Positions 17,949-26,981 are shown, numbered from the stretch's first letter. The stretch is DNA of 64,000 nucleotides from Maribacter sp. MJ134 (GCF_003970695.1 NZ_CP034570.1:496001-560000); one strand, 5' to 3'. The notes: generated by a model not told the origin, from the letters alone. Numbers and translations are program-made.

Positions 17949-18509
17949 ATGAAAAAATTACTATTTGTTACGGTATTACTCTCCTTAATGGCCTATAAAT
18001 CAAAGGCTCAGGATGGAATGAGGTTTGGAGCAAAAGCAGGACTTAATGTTTCCTCTTTGGGTGGCGATGCTGTTTATAGCTACGACGCTAAATTAGGATT
18101 CCACGCCGGCGGCGTGCTGGAAATTCCTTTTTCAGACAAGATAATCATCCAACCGGAAGCGCTTATCTCTTTACAGGGAAGTGGTGGCTTTTTTCAGGAT
18201 GATTTAAATTTTGTGTATTTGTCCATTCCTGTCGTTGCCAAGTATAATGTGTGGGACGCCTTGTATATTGAGGCCGGACCACAAGTGGGTCTTCTACTAT
18301 CCAATAATTTAGATGGAAATACTTTTGGTACGGGTCAGAATTTTGATGAGACGAACGGGCTAGACCTTGGGCTCACCGTTGGCGCAGGGTATCGTTTAAA
18401 TGAAAATTTTTACTTCCAAGCTAGGTTTGCTGCGGGCTTTATAAACGCTATTGAGGATGTCACCTCCAAAAATAGAGTTTTTCAAGTATCGGCAGTATAT
18501 TTTTTCTAA
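17949..18509 (+). CDS. Outer-membrane beta-barrel protein, PorT-like family
   Basis: 186 residues. A signal peptide (KKLLFVTVLLSLMAY...KAQ) precedes a series of amphipathic strands, starting with FGAKAGLNVSSLGG, then LGFHAGGVLEIPFSDKIIIQ, YLSIPVVAKYNVW, LYIEAGPQVGLLLS and ending with aromatic VYFF. This order is that of the small PorT-like outer-membrane proteins abundant in Bacteroidota. No enzymatic or transport role can be read from the sequence. A strong terminator follows at 18531. Confidence 0.85.
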   Translation: MKKLLFVTVLLSLMAYKSKAQDGMRFGAKAGLNVSSLGGDAVYSYDAKLGFHAGGVLEIPFSDKIIIQPEALISLQGSGGFFQDDLNFVYLSIPVVAKYNVWDALYIEAGPQVGLLLSNNLDGNTFGTGQNFDETNGLDLGLTVGAGYRLNENFYFQARFAAGFINAIEDVTSKNRVFQVSAVYFF

Positions 18510-18530
18510 ACTAGGATGAGATTATTTAGA

Positions 18531-18560
18531 AAAGCGAGAGGTGTACCTCTCGCTTTTTTT
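18531..18560 (+). terminator. Rho-independent terminator
   Basis: Inverted repeat AAAGCGAGAGGT / ACCTCTCGCTTT with a very short loop, followed by a run of T. It lies 21 bases after the outer-membrane protein stop. The rest of the 268-base gap to the next gene shows nothing else that I recognise. Confidence 0.9.
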
Positions 18561-18777
18561 GATGTGGAGGATAGTCGAGGTTTAAAATGTTCTGATGTTT
18601 GCGTGGGGATAAATGTTGACTTTCTTTCTAATGCTTGGAGGTCATTCACCAGTATTCTAATTCTGTTTTCTTCATAAAATGAGTGTTTTACAACGAAATT
18701 CAGGGCGATTACAACTTTTATTATCAGACCGTGATTAAGGTGTTATGTTTACATGACAATCAAACCTATAAAATCAA

Positions 18778-19293
18778 ATGAAAACATTTTATATAGCCAT
18801 CTGTCTCTTGGTCGCTTCTTTTTCAGCTGAAGCGCAAATAGACAGAACTAATTTTAGGGCTGGCGTCAACGCCGGACTCGTGGTAGGCGATTTTTCCGAA
18901 GCTTACAGTCTTACATTAGGTGTAGATATTTATCAACATTGGGGTGTGTCAAAAGAACTGGACTTAGGAATCGCCACAGGTTTTTCCAATGCCTTTGGAG
19001 AAAAGGAATCTTCTTCGGTTGGTGGTGTAACCGTCCAAACCGAATTTGACAATGCACAGTTCATTCCGGTTGCCGGGTCCTTACGCATTTATCCAACTTC
19101 CGGGTTTAAGATAGGTGCGGACGTGGGATACGCCATTGGCCTCAATGAAGGTAATGATGGCGGCTTTTACTATAGGCCAAGTATGGGCGTAGATGTAAGT
19201 GGAGGTTCCACCGAAATAAATGTTTCCTACTTTGCCGTTAATGGAGATGTTAATTTCTCCACAGTACTTTTAGGGTTTCTCATTCTATTCTAA
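18778..19293 (+). CDS. Outer-membrane-like beta-barrel protein, hypothetical
   Basis: 171 residues. A signal peptide (about 1-19, ending AEAQ) is followed by FRAGVNAGLVVGDFSE and further alternating strands (YSLTLGVDIYQHW, LDLGIATGFSNAF, FKIGADVGYAIGLNEG), closing on a hydrophobic LGFLILF. It resembles the preceding outer-membrane protein in architecture but is clearly a different sequence. It is probably a small outer-membrane barrel of unknown function, transcribed alone because a terminator precedes it. Confidence 0.72.
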   Translation: MKTFYIAICLLVASFSAEAQIDRTNFRAGVNAGLVVGDFSEAYSLTLGVDIYQHWGVSKELDLGIATGFSNAFGEKESSSVGGVTVQTEFDNAQFIPVAGSLRIYPTSGFKIGADVGYAIGLNEGNDGGFYYRPSMGVDVSGGSTEINVSYFAVNGDVNFSTVLLGFLILF

Positions 19294-19428
19294 AAGCACA
19301 AGCTTGCTGCTGTCGCTTTCTCTAGCATAATTATTTAGTATTTTTGATGACAGGATATGCTTTATAGGTCTTTGGCAATAAGATTGAAGCGTTTGTTCTA
19401 ATTCTAGATAATAACAGAAGCGATTTAT

Positions 19429-19842
19429 ATGAAAATCATCATCATTAACGGACCCAATCTAAACCTTTTAGGCAAACGTGAACCAGAAGTTTATGGGGAT
19501 AAAACCTTTGAAGACTATTTTGCCGAGCTTCAATTTAAGTTTAAGGAGGTACAACTAGAATATTTTCAATCTAACATAGAGGGAGAGCTAATTTCCAAAC
19601 TACAGGAGACAGGTTTTTCCTATGACGGTATTGTTTTAAACGCAGCATCTTACACCCACACCTCGGTAGGTATAGGCGATGCGGTAAAAGCTATAGAGAC
19701 TCCCGTCGTTGAGGTGCATATTTCCAATACCCATAAAAGAGAAGACTTCAGACATGTTTCGTATATTTCTTCTGGTGCAAAAGGCGTAATTCTTGGCTTT
19801 GGTCTTCAGAGCTATAATTTAGCCATACAAAGTTTTTTATAG
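19429..19842 (+). CDS. aroQ: Type II 3-dehydroquinate dehydratase
   Basis: 137 residues, slightly shorter than the usual 145-150. The N-terminal block INGPNLNLLGKREPEVYG carries the catalytic arginine and tyrosine; the later LNAASYTHTSVGI and VEVHISNTHKREDFRHVSYI blocks carry the substrate-binding asparagine and the catalytic histidine. It converts 3-dehydroquinate to 3-dehydroshikimate in the shikimate pathway, in the cytoplasm. No other shikimate gene is adjacent; the dehydroquinate-synthase-like gene at 56.4 kb belongs to another pathway. Confidence 0.95.
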   Translation: MKIIIINGPNLNLLGKREPEVYGDKTFEDYFAELQFKFKEVQLEYFQSNIEGELISKLQETGFSYDGIVLNAASYTHTSVGIGDAVKAIETPVVEVHISNTHKREDFRHVSYISSGAKGVILGFGLQSYNLAIQSFL

Positions 19843-19922
19843 CCCTACGCTTATTCAATGGTTGGTTTTTGAAATACGTCCAAACAGGACTATTTCTACG
19901 TAAATAAAGAAAGCCTATAGCT

Positions 19923-21089
19923 ATGAAAAGGATTATTGCACCCATCTCATTTGCTTTATTGGTCCTATTTTCCTGTAGCAAGGACGAGGACAATAAACTT
20001 GTTCCGCTTCCCGAGGGCGCCGTAAGTTTGGTAAACGCGTTCCCCAATTTAGAATTTTCGAGACCTTTGGACTTCCAAAGCCCGGACGACGGTACCAATC
20101 GTATTTTTGTAGCCGAACAAGGAGGAAGTATCAAGGTTTTTCCAAATGATGAAACTACGCAGGCAAGCACTACTTTTTTAGATTTGGAAAACCGAACTGT
20201 TAGTACCGGTGAACTGGGTCTTCTTGGTTTTGCATTTCATCCCAATTACAGCTCTAACGGCTTCTTTTACGTGACCTACACGCCAACAGAAGATATGGCA
20301 TTGGTCTCAAGGTTTCAAGTTTCCGGTGCTTCCGATGATATCGCGGACGTAGCTAGCGAAACAATTTTATTACGGATTCCTCAACCAGAAACAAACCATA
20401 ACGGAGGGCAATTAGCCTTTGGTCCGGATGGTTACTTATATATTGCTTCGGGTGATGGTGGAGGAGGAGGTGACCCCCAAGGTAACGCTCAAAATTTAGA
20501 GAACCTGCTAGGTGCAATTTTAAGAATTGATGTGGACTTTCCGGGGTCGGAAGCTAACTACAGCATTCCCTCCGACAATCCATTTGTGAATATGAATAAT
20601 GCAAGAGGGGAGATTTATGCCTACGGTCTTCGTAATCCGTGGCGTTTTAGTTTTGACGAACAAACCAAAAGTATATGGACCGGCGATGTGGGTCAAGGAG
20701 AAATGGAAGAGATAAATATCATAGAAAAAGGCGGTAATTACGGTTGGAACATTCTAGAGGGTACCTCCTGTTTTGGCTCGGACACTTGTGATGGTGCTAA
20801 TACGATTGCACCTGTTTTTGAATACAACCACAATGCCAATGACAGGTCAATAACAGGCGGTTATGTGTATAGAGGAGATGAGGTTAGTACTTTGAAAGGA
20901 TATTACATTTATGGCGATTTTATCTCAGGGCGCATATGGGCTTTGGACAGTAATCTAAACGGTAGTCCTAGTAATCAGCTTTTGGTAGAATCTGGTTTAA
21001 ATATCTCTTCTTTCGGTACGGATAATGCCAAAGAAATCTATGTCTGTAGTTTCGATGGACAAATTTACAAGTTTAAGGAAACCGAATAA
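19923..21089 (+). CDS. PQQ-dependent sugar dehydrogenase-like lipoprotein
   Basis: 388 residues. A lipoprotein signal (MKRIIAPISFALLVLFSC) puts it in the envelope. The six-bladed propeller of the soluble glucose dehydrogenase family is clear: DGTNRIFVAEQGGSIKV, the PQQ-site histidine in ETNHNGGQLAFGPDGYLYI, SGDGGGGGDPQGNAQN, AYGLRNPWRFSFD, WTGDVGQGEMEEI, and SITGGYVYRG. It probably oxidises an aldose or a related sugar with quinone cofactor; specificity cannot be told. PQQ biosynthesis genes are not seen here. Starts 80 bases after aroQ and converges with the DUF3817 gene. Confidence 0.9.
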   Translation: MKRIIAPISFALLVLFSCSKDEDNKLVPLPEGAVSLVNAFPNLEFSRPLDFQSPDDGTNRIFVAEQGGSIKVFPNDETTQASTTFLDLENRTVSTGELGLLGFAFHPNYSSNGFFYVTYTPTEDMALVSRFQVSGASDDIADVASETILLRIPQPETNHNGGQLAFGPDGYLYIASGDGGGGGDPQGNAQNLENLLGAILRIDVDFPGSEANYSIPSDNPFVNMNNARGEIYAYGLRNPWRFSFDEQTKSIWTGDVGQGEMEEINIIEKGGNYGWNILEGTSCFGSDTCDGANTIAPVFEYNHNANDRSITGGYVYRGDEVSTLKGYYIYGDFISGRIWALDSNLNGSPSNQLLVESGLNISSFGTDNAKEIYVCSFDGQIYKFKETE

Positions 21090-21092
21090 CCG

Positions 21093-21374
21093 CTATTCTT
21101 CTCTTAAATATTTTTCTTCCACGTAGAACGTCGCAAAAGGTAATAGTGAAGCTATTCCGAAAATAATGAAGCGTTTTATCCCCCATTTTTTGTTAAAACA
21201 GACGAGAAGGGCTAGCGCTATGAAGGCAATAAATAAAACCCCGTGCGCATAGCCCACTACCTTATTGGGACCAGGAATTTCTGCCCAATATTTCAAGGGC
21301 ATGGTTACCCCAAAAAGGGCTAGATATGAGATACCTTCTAAAATGGCCGTGGCCCTAAAAGCTTTTAATAACAT
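21093..21374 (-). CDS. DUF3817 small membrane protein
   Basis: 93 residues with three hydrophobic helices. The start LLKAFRATAILEGISYLALFGVTMPLKY and the middle VGYAHGVLFIAFIALALLVCF are characteristic of DUF3817 (also seen as the C-terminal domain of some MFS proteins). Function unknown. It overlaps by about 20 bases a possible tiny upstream gene on the same strand, and lies downstream of lpdA. Confidence 0.85.
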   Translation of the reverse strand: MLLKAFRATAILEGISYLALFGVTMPLKYWAEIPGPNKVVGYAHGVLFIAFIALALLVCFNKKWGIKRFIIFGIASLLPFATFYVEEKYLREE

Positions 21375-21471
21375 AGTATGCGAATAAAATAAGTATGAAT
21401 ATCGAAAAAATTAGGCCAAGAGCGGTTAATTCGAAACCGTCCTTGTTAGAATCGTCCGCATCCCATCTCAA
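21355..21471 (-). CDS. Possible 38-residue single-pass membrane protein
   Basis: On the minus strand a TTG at 21471, preceded by AGGAAA about six bases upstream, opens a frame of 38 codons: a polar N-terminus (RWDADDSNKDGFELT) followed by a clean hydrophobic helix (LGLIFSIFILILFAYYV) and a short basic end. The stop (21357-21355) lies inside the start of the DUF3817 gene, a typical operon overlap. There is no in-frame ATG; a stop codon lies just upstream. The composition is protein-like, but the unusual start keeps confidence moderate. Family not recognised. Confidence 0.45.
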   Translation of the reverse strand: MRWDADDSNKDGFELTALGLIFSIFILILFAYYVIKSF

Positions 21472-21501
21472 TGGATTTTCCTAATTTTCGGCTTCATAAA
21501 A

Positions 21502-22893
21502 TTATAAATGAATTACCTCGTCATAGGCATCTGCCACTGCTTCCATCACGGCCTCACTCATCGTAGGATGTGGGTGTACGGCCTTTAAAACCTCATGACC
21601 GGTCGTTTCCAACTTACGGGCTACAACCGCTTCTGCAATCATATCGGTAACACCAGCACCGATCATATGGCACCCAAGCCATTCACCGTATTTGGCATCG
21701 AAAATTACTTTCACAAAACCGTCAGAAGTTCCGGCGGCTTTGGCCTTTCCACTAGCCGAAAAGGGAAATTTACCAACCTTGATATCCAGTCCTTGTTCTT
21801 TTGCTTGTTTTTCTGTGAGTCCGACAGAGGCAATTTCAGGCGTGCAATAGGTACATCCAGGTATGTTTCCGTAATCTAGGGCTTCCACATGCATCCCTGC
21901 TATTTTTTCAACACAAAGTATACCTTCGGCCGAGGCAACGTGGGCTAAGGCCTGTCCAGGGGTAACGTCACCAATGGCATAGTATCCCGGTATATTGGTC
22001 TGGTAGAAATCGTTTACTATGATCTTATCCCTATCGGTAGCGATACCTACATCCTCTAATCCTATATTTTCAATATTAGTCTTGATACCCACTGCAGACA
22101 GGACAATATCAGCTTCCAATACTTGTTCTCCTTTAGCAGTCTTTACGGTAGCTTTCACACCTTCACCCGAAGTATCTACAGAAGTTACTTCCGCAGACGT
22201 CATAATTTTAACCCCTGATTTCTTGAAGCTACGTTCCAATTGTTTGGAGATGTCCTCGTCTTCTACGGGGACAATATTCGGAAGGTATTCTACCACGGTA
22301 ACCTCGGTACCCATGGCGTTATAGAAATAGGCGAACTCTATACCTATGGCGCCACTACCCACAACAATCATCTTCTTGGGTTGGTCGGCCAAGGTCATTG
22401 CCTCCCGGTAACCAATTATTTTTTTTCCGTCCTGTGGTAAACTCGGTAATTCCCTACTACGGGCTCCTGTAGCTACTATGATATGATCCGCAGAGTATTC
22501 CGCAGGTTCTCCGTGCTCTCCTTTAACCACCACCTTTTTTCCAGGCATTAGTCGGCCGAACCCATTAATAACCTCGATTTTGTTCTTCTTCATTAAGAAT
22601 TGCACGCCTTTACTCATGCCATCGGCCACATTTCTACTTCTTTTCACCACGGCATCAAAATCCTTATCAACACCTTCGGCCTTAAGTCCATAATCACCGG
22701 CATGTTGAAGATATTCAAAAACCTGAGCTGACTTTAATAAAGCTTTAGTTGGGATACAACCCCAGTTTAAACAAACTCCACCAAGGTTTTCCTTTTCTAT
22801 AATTGCTGTTTTAAGACCTAGCTGAGAAGCTCTAATAGCAGTAACATAGCCACCTGGGCCACTACCTAAAACAATAACATCGAAAGTGCTCAT
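21502..22893 (-). CDS. lpdA: Dihydrolipoyl dehydrogenase
   Basis: 463 residues. FAD motif GSGPGGYVTAIRA at 10-22, redox-active cysteines Cys41 and Cys46 in GGVCLNWGCIPTKAL, NAD motif VVGSGAIGIEFAYFY, and the C-terminal active-site base in HPHPTMSEA. It reoxidises dihydrolipoamide as E3 of the pyruvate, 2-oxoglutarate or branched-chain dehydrogenase complexes or the glycine cleavage system. No E1/E2 gene is adjacent, so it may serve several complexes. A near-perfect Bacteroidota promoter lies just upstream. Confidence 0.96.
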   Translation of the reverse strand: MSTFDVIVLGSGPGGYVTAIRASQLGLKTAIIEKENLGGVCLNWGCIPTKALLKSAQVFEYLQHAGDYGLKAEGVDKDFDAVVKRSRNVADGMSKGVQFLMKKNKIEVINGFGRLMPGKKVVVKGEHGEPAEYSADHIIVATGARSRELPSLPQDGKKIIGYREAMTLADQPKKMIVVGSGAIGIEFAYFYNAMGTEVTVVEYLPNIVPVEDEDISKQLERSFKKSGVKIMTSAEVTSVDTSGEGVKATVKTAKGEQVLEADIVLSAVGIKTNIENIGLEDVGIATDRDKIIVNDFYQTNIPGYYAIGDVTPGQALAHVASAEGILCVEKIAGMHVEALDYGNIPGCTYCTPEIASVGLTEKQAKEQGLDIKVGKFPFSASGKAKAAGTSDGFVKVIFDAKYGEWLGCHMIGAGVTDMIAEAVVARKLETTGHEVLKAVHPHPTMSEAVMEAVADAYDEVIHL

Positions 22894-22938
22894 ATTTTTA
22901 ATTTTAAATGTTTAAAGCGATTCTTTTTGAAAGCGCTG

Positions 22939-22968
22939 CAAAAATACAAAACCAAACCTGAAGGACAA
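22939..22968 (-). promoter_or_regulatory. lpdA promoter (TTG-N19-TATTTTTG)
   Basis: Read on the minus strand, TTG (22968-22966) is followed after exactly 19 bases by TATTTTTG (22946-22939), a full match to the Bacteroidota -33/-7 consensus. The start codon of lpdA is 45 bases downstream of the -7 element. Confidence 0.75.
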
Positions 22969-23007
22969 TTATCCTATTTGAAATTAAAACTAAGGATTTT
23001 GTGATTT

Positions 23008-23547
23008 TCACTCATTTAAATCTGTACCAAACTTTTCTTTGTTAAAAGAAACCGATCCGCCCTTTGGTATGGACAGGGAAATCCAGTCTTTTCCTTTCCG
23101 CATCTTTCCTAAAAGCACAATTTGCCCTACATGGTTTGCATAATGTGCAAGCTGTCTGTTGATAGCTTCTACCAACGTATGTTCTTCATTCCTAATCTTG
23201 ATCTTCTGATTGAAATTAGACTCGCTTACTTGATCAAGCGCGTGGAAAAGACAATCCCAACCACTGTTCCAAAGGACAATGGTCTCTGATTTGGATACAG
23301 GAGGGAGGGTAAATTCTTTTTCGCGAAAACGCCATTTTTTCTCACCATCTTCGGTCAGAAAATTTGTCCATCTGCTGCGCATATTACCCACCATGTGCTT
23401 TACGATTACAGCAATGGAGTTATCGGTAGCTGCGTAAGCCCATTGTAAATCGTCTTCTGAAAGTTGTTCAAAAGTTCTGTCGCCCAATGTTTTGTAGCGC
23501 TCAAATTCAAAACGAGCACTTTCGATATAGTTTTGGGCAAATTCCAT
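23008..23547 (-). CDS. DinB family protein (DUF1572-like)
   Basis: 179 residues. The four-helix DinB fold is indicated by AVIVKHMVGNMRSRW near 50 and QLAHYANHVGQIVLLGKM near 135-150, which supply the three histidines of the usual metal site. DinB proteins include bacillithiol-dependent transferases and many members with no known activity. The gene is 14 bases downstream of msrB on the same strand, so the two are probably co-transcribed, perhaps in oxidative or electrophile stress; that link is inference. Confidence 0.85.
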   Translation of the reverse strand: MEFAQNYIESARFEFERYKTLGDRTFEQLSEDDLQWAYAATDNSIAVIVKHMVGNMRSRWTNFLTEDGEKKWRFREKEFTLPPVSKSETIVLWNSGWDCLFHALDQVSESNFNQKIKIRNEEHTLVEAINRQLAHYANHVGQIVLLGKMRKGKDWISLSIPKGGSVSFNKEKFGTDLNE

Positions 23548-23561
23548 TACAGGCGGTATTC

Positions 23562-24059
23562 TTAGTTTTCCGGAACGAATTTAAGTGCAACCCCGTTGAT
23601 ACAGTGCCTTTCGCCCGTAGGTGCAGGACCATCCTCAAAAACATGACCTAGGTGTCCGCCGCAAGTAGCACAATGCTCTTCCGTTCTCTTATAGCCTATT
23701 TTATAATCTACGTCGTAGGCTACATTACCTTCAATTTCTTCATAAAAACTGGGCCATCCCGTACCGGAATCAAATTTTGTGGCACTTTTGAATAATGGCG
23801 TATCACAGCCTGCACAAACATAAACGCCTTCTTTTTTATTGTCTAGGAGGTCACTAGTGAAGGGGTTTTCTGTGGCCGCTTTTCTTAGCACATAGAACTG
23901 CGCATCGGTGAGTTCTTTTTTCCATTCCGCTTCGGTTTTCTGAACGGCAAATTCTTTGACGTTCTGGCTTTCATTTTTTGCCATTTCTCCCTTCTCTTGG
24001 GAAACACCTTTGCAGCTAGCTGCAAATATTAGTAAAATGATCAAGGCATTTAATTTCAT
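23562..24059 (-). CDS. msrB: Peptide-methionine (R)-S-oxide reductase MsrB, lipoprotein
   Basis: 165 residues. A lipoprotein signal (MKLNALIILLIFAASC) is followed by a linker and the MsrB domain: zinc cysteines in CAGCDTPLF and CATCGGHLG, the substrate-binding block FDSGTGWPSFY, and the catalytic cysteine in ERHCINGVAL. It reduces methionine R-sulfoxide in proteins. The lipobox places it in the envelope, where it would repair secreted proteins. The TAAATTTG element at 24103 is a likely promoter. DinB gene follows. Confidence 0.95.
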   Translation of the reverse strand: MKLNALIILLIFAASCKGVSQEKGEMAKNESQNVKEFAVQKTEAEWKKELTDAQFYVLRKAATENPFTSDLLDNKKEGVYVCAGCDTPLFKSATKFDSGTGWPSFYEEIEGNVAYDVDYKIGYKRTEEHCATCGGHLGHVFEDGPAPTGERHCINGVALKFVPEN

Positions 24060-24102
24060 AATTATATTTTTTTACTTCGTCTTTTCTTTTATCAATTCCT
24101 TT

Positions 24103-24110
24103 CAAATTTA
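24103..24110 (-). promoter_or_regulatory. -7 promoter element for msrB-dinB
   Basis: Minus-strand TAAATTTG is an exact match to TAnnTTTG and lies 43 bases before the msrB start codon. No TTG is seen at the ideal -33 spacing. Confidence 0.45.
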
Positions 24111-24167
24111 AGTTACTTAAAAGGATACTACTGTTAAGTTTTCTATAAAGGCGCTATTTTTTGGTAT

Positions 24168-24197
24168 AAAAAAGCCTCACGAACTCGTGAGGCTTTT
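24168..24197 (-). terminator. Rho-independent terminator of the collagen-like gene
   Basis: AAAAGCCTCACGA / TCGTGAGGCTTTT forms a 13-bp stem with a 2-base loop. A-rich sequence on its left is the T run for minus-strand transcription. It begins 21 bases after the stop codon of the collagen-like gene; T on the right may also allow termination in the other direction. Confidence 0.85.
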
Positions 24198-24217
24198 ACT
24201 AGCTTCGTATGCTTTTT

Positions 24218-24805
24218 TTAATTCATTTTTATTTTTTTAATCTGTGTTTCTGAAATTCCTAAGCTTGACATTAAGGATGACATGCTAGACGTATCCATTT
24301 TACCACTTGAAGCACCCACCGCTGGTATGATGGCAATCCTAAAAAGTTGATTATCTGTAAAATTCTCGTTCAGATTAACTAAATCGAAATCACCATCAAT
24401 CAAAACAACCACATCTCTCAAAGTATGTGAGGAGACATATTGTATGATACCTTCGTTCAAGAAGAAGTTTTGAGGAATTAATCCCCACGAATCTTCTACG
24501 GCACCATCATTAAATTCTACCGGACCATCATACCTATAAACTAAAATGATATCTTCCTTTAATACTTCAAAGTTTGTAAATTCTAAAAAGTCAAATGCGG
24601 TTTCCCAAATATTTTCTGAGTCTATGTAAGTAAGGTCAACCCCATCAACTTCAAATATCTGGGCTTGTATGCCATCCTCGCCATCTAAGCCATCCCTACC
24701 CGGTGGACCTTGTATTCCATCAAACCCTGGAGGTCCTTGTGGGCCTTCACAGGCGATGAATAATAAAGCGAATAAACAACCTAGTACTAAACTTAATTTT
24801 TTCAT
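24218..24805 (-). CDS. Collagen-like repeat lipoprotein
   Basis: 195 residues. A lipoprotein signal (KKLSLVLGCLFALLFIAC) is directly followed by about nine Gly-X-Y triplets (GPQGPPGFDG, GPPGRDGLDGEDG) at residues 20-47, then a globular beta-rich domain of about 145 residues without known motif. Short collagen-like stalks of this kind can trimerise and hold a head domain away from the membrane. The gene is monocistronic with its own terminator. I do not know its partner or function. Confidence 0.82.
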   Translation of the reverse strand: MKKLSLVLGCLFALLFIACEGPQGPPGFDGIQGPPGRDGLDGEDGIQAQIFEVDGVDLTYIDSENIWETAFDFLEFTNFEVLKEDIILVYRYDGPVEFNDGAVEDSWGLIPQNFFLNEGIIQYVSSHTLRDVVVLIDGDFDLVNLNENFTDNQLFRIAIIPAVGASSGKMDTSSMSSLMSSLGISETQIKKIKMN

Positions 24806-24984
24806 GATGTATTGATTTTTTTGGTTTACTATTTCCTTAATAACCTGAGTGTTTTCAAAAAGCGTTCCATTTTCGTAATTTGAAAAATAAATTGAGATAT
24901 TTAATTGGATGTAATCAAGTAAAACTACTAAATTCTACTCCTTAATTTAAAGTTGATTAGATTTACCGCAAAATTAATATACAC

Positions 24985-26880
24985 ATGTCTAAAGTTATTG
25001 TCCATTCTTTGTTCACGGATTTTGATATTGACCTCTTTAAGGGAGGAAAGCACTATCGTCTTTATGATAAACTAGGTTCACATCCTACAAAAGTAGACGG
25101 TGTAGAAGGTACTTATTTTGCGGTCTGGGCCCCTTCCGCCAAATCGGTATCCGTTGTTGGGGATTTTAATTTTTGGGATGCAAGTACACATCAATTGAAT
25201 GTGCGTTGGGATTCCAGTGGCATATGGGAAGGTTTCATCCCCGCTGTAGGTTCCGGGGATATTTATAAATATAAGATACAGTCCAACAACAATGATATTT
25301 GGACAGAAAAAGCAGACCCTTTTGCAAGACAATGTGAACATCCGCCTAAGACGGCATCCGTTATTTGGAATTCCGATTATAAATGGAAGGATAAGGCCTG
25401 GATGGGTTATCGAAAGGAAAAAAACGGATTGGATAGACCTTACTCCGTTTATGAAGTGCATTTAGGTTCTTGGAAAAGAAACAAAGATGGAGATTTTTTA
25501 ACCTATAAGGAGCTGGCCAAGGATTTGGTTGGTTACGTTAAAGAAATGGGATATACCCACGTTGAGTTCATGCCAATAATGGAATATCCGTACGATCCTT
25601 CTTGGGGATATCAGCTAACCGGATATTTTGCGCCTACTTCTAGATTTGGTAGTCCAGAGGATTTTAAATTATTGGTAGATGCTTTTCATCAAAACGATAT
25701 TGGTGTAATCCTGGACTGGGTTCCATCACATTTTCCTGAGGATGCTCACGGACTAGGGTTTTTTGACGGTTCTAACTTATATGAACATCCGGATAGGAGA
25801 AGGGGTTATCACCCAGATTGGAAAAGTTTAATCTTCAATTACGGAAGAAACGAGGTAAGGGCATTTTTGATAAGTAATGCACTTTTTTGGTTAGAACAAT
25901 TTCATGTAGACGGATTACGTGTAGATGCCGTGGCCTCTATGCTTTATTTAGATTACTCTAGAGAAGAAGGCGAATGGGAAGCTAATATGTACGGGAATAA
26001 TGAAAACTTGGAAGCCATGTCCTTTATTAGGGAGCTCAACCAAGAAATATATTCCAGTTTTGATGGAGTACAGACCATTGCGGAAGAATCAACGGCCTTC
26101 ACCGGAGTTTCCAAACCGGTAAACTTAGGAGGTTTGGGTTTTGGAATGAAATGGATGATGGGTTGGATGCACGATACGCTAGAATATTTCAAAAAAGAAC
26201 CGATATACAGAAAACACCATCAGAACGATTTGACTTTTAGTATGACGTATGCCTTTACGGAAAACTTTATGCTGCCTTTTTCACACGATGAGGTAGTGTA
26301 CGGAAAGCAATCTTTGGTGTATAGGATGCCCGGTGACGAATGGCAGCGGTTCGCCAATTTAAGATTACTCTTTGGCTACATGTTCACGCACCCTGGCACT
26401 AACATTATGTTTATGGGCGGCGAATTCGGACAAACGGCAGAATGGAATTTTCAACAAAGTTTAGATTGGCATTTGCTGCAATATGACGGACATTCTGGTG
26501 TGCAACAATTTGTTAAGGATTTAAATGCCACATATAAAAATTATCCAGCGCTTTACGAAAAGCAGTTTAGCCCGGAAGGTTTTCAATGGATCGATTATGG
26601 AGATCATGAGAATTCTGTTCTAACTTATATCAGAAAAGGACATGATGAAAAAAATGACCTCATAATTGCCTGTAATTTCACTCCTATTCTAAGAGAAAAA
26701 TATAAGATTGGAATTCATAAAAAGGGGAAGCTTAAAGAAATTCTTAATAGCGACGCAAAAGAATATGGCGGAGGGGGAAATTTCAACACTTCCATAAAAA
26801 CTGTGAAAAAAGCATGGCACGGGTATAATAATTCGGCAGAAATCACCATTCCCCCGTTAGGAATTGTCATTATAAAGTAA
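24985..26880 (+). CDS. glgB: 1,4-alpha-glucan branching enzyme
   Basis: 631 residues. An N-terminal CBM48 domain (FAVWAPSAKSVSVVGDFNFW near 45-64) precedes the GH13 barrel with VYEVHLGSWKR, DWVPSHFPEDAHGL, nucleophile Asp314 in HVDGLRVDAV, acid/base Glu367 in IAEEST and Asp435 in PFSHDEVVYG. The C-terminal beta domain closes the protein. It introduces alpha-1,6 branches into glycogen. It lacks the extra N1 domain of E. coli GlgB, as many shorter homologues do. glgA/glgC are not in the window. Next gene is a GH31 alpha-glucosidase 101 bases downstream. Confidence 0.96.
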   Translation: MSKVIVHSLFTDFDIDLFKGGKHYRLYDKLGSHPTKVDGVEGTYFAVWAPSAKSVSVVGDFNFWDASTHQLNVRWDSSGIWEGFIPAVGSGDIYKYKIQSNNNDIWTEKADPFARQCEHPPKTASVIWNSDYKWKDKAWMGYRKEKNGLDRPYSVYEVHLGSWKRNKDGDFLTYKELAKDLVGYVKEMGYTHVEFMPIMEYPYDPSWGYQLTGYFAPTSRFGSPEDFKLLVDAFHQNDIGVILDWVPSHFPEDAHGLGFFDGSNLYEHPDRRRGYHPDWKSLIFNYGRNEVRAFLISNALFWLEQFHVDGLRVDAVASMLYLDYSREEGEWEANMYGNNENLEAMSFIRELNQEIYSSFDGVQTIAEESTAFTGVSKPVNLGGLGFGMKWMMGWMHDTLEYFKKEPIYRKHHQNDLTFSMTYAFTENFMLPFSHDEVVYGKQSLVYRMPGDEWQRFANLRLLFGYMFTHPGTNIMFMGGEFGQTAEWNFQQSLDWHLLQYDGHSGVQQFVKDLNATYKNYPALYEKQFSPEGFQWIDYGDHENSVLTYIRKGHDEKNDLIIACNFTPILREKYKIGIHKKGKLKEILNSDAKEYGGGGNFNTSIKTVKKAWHGYNNSAEITIPPLGIVIIK

Positions 26881-26981
26881 CTTTCTTTTCCTAAATCGTT
26901 ATAGTTTGTAATTGCTCGGATAATATTTCGTGCTTCCGTGTTATTGTGCTTCTTTTGCTATTGATTTAAAATAATTAATCA

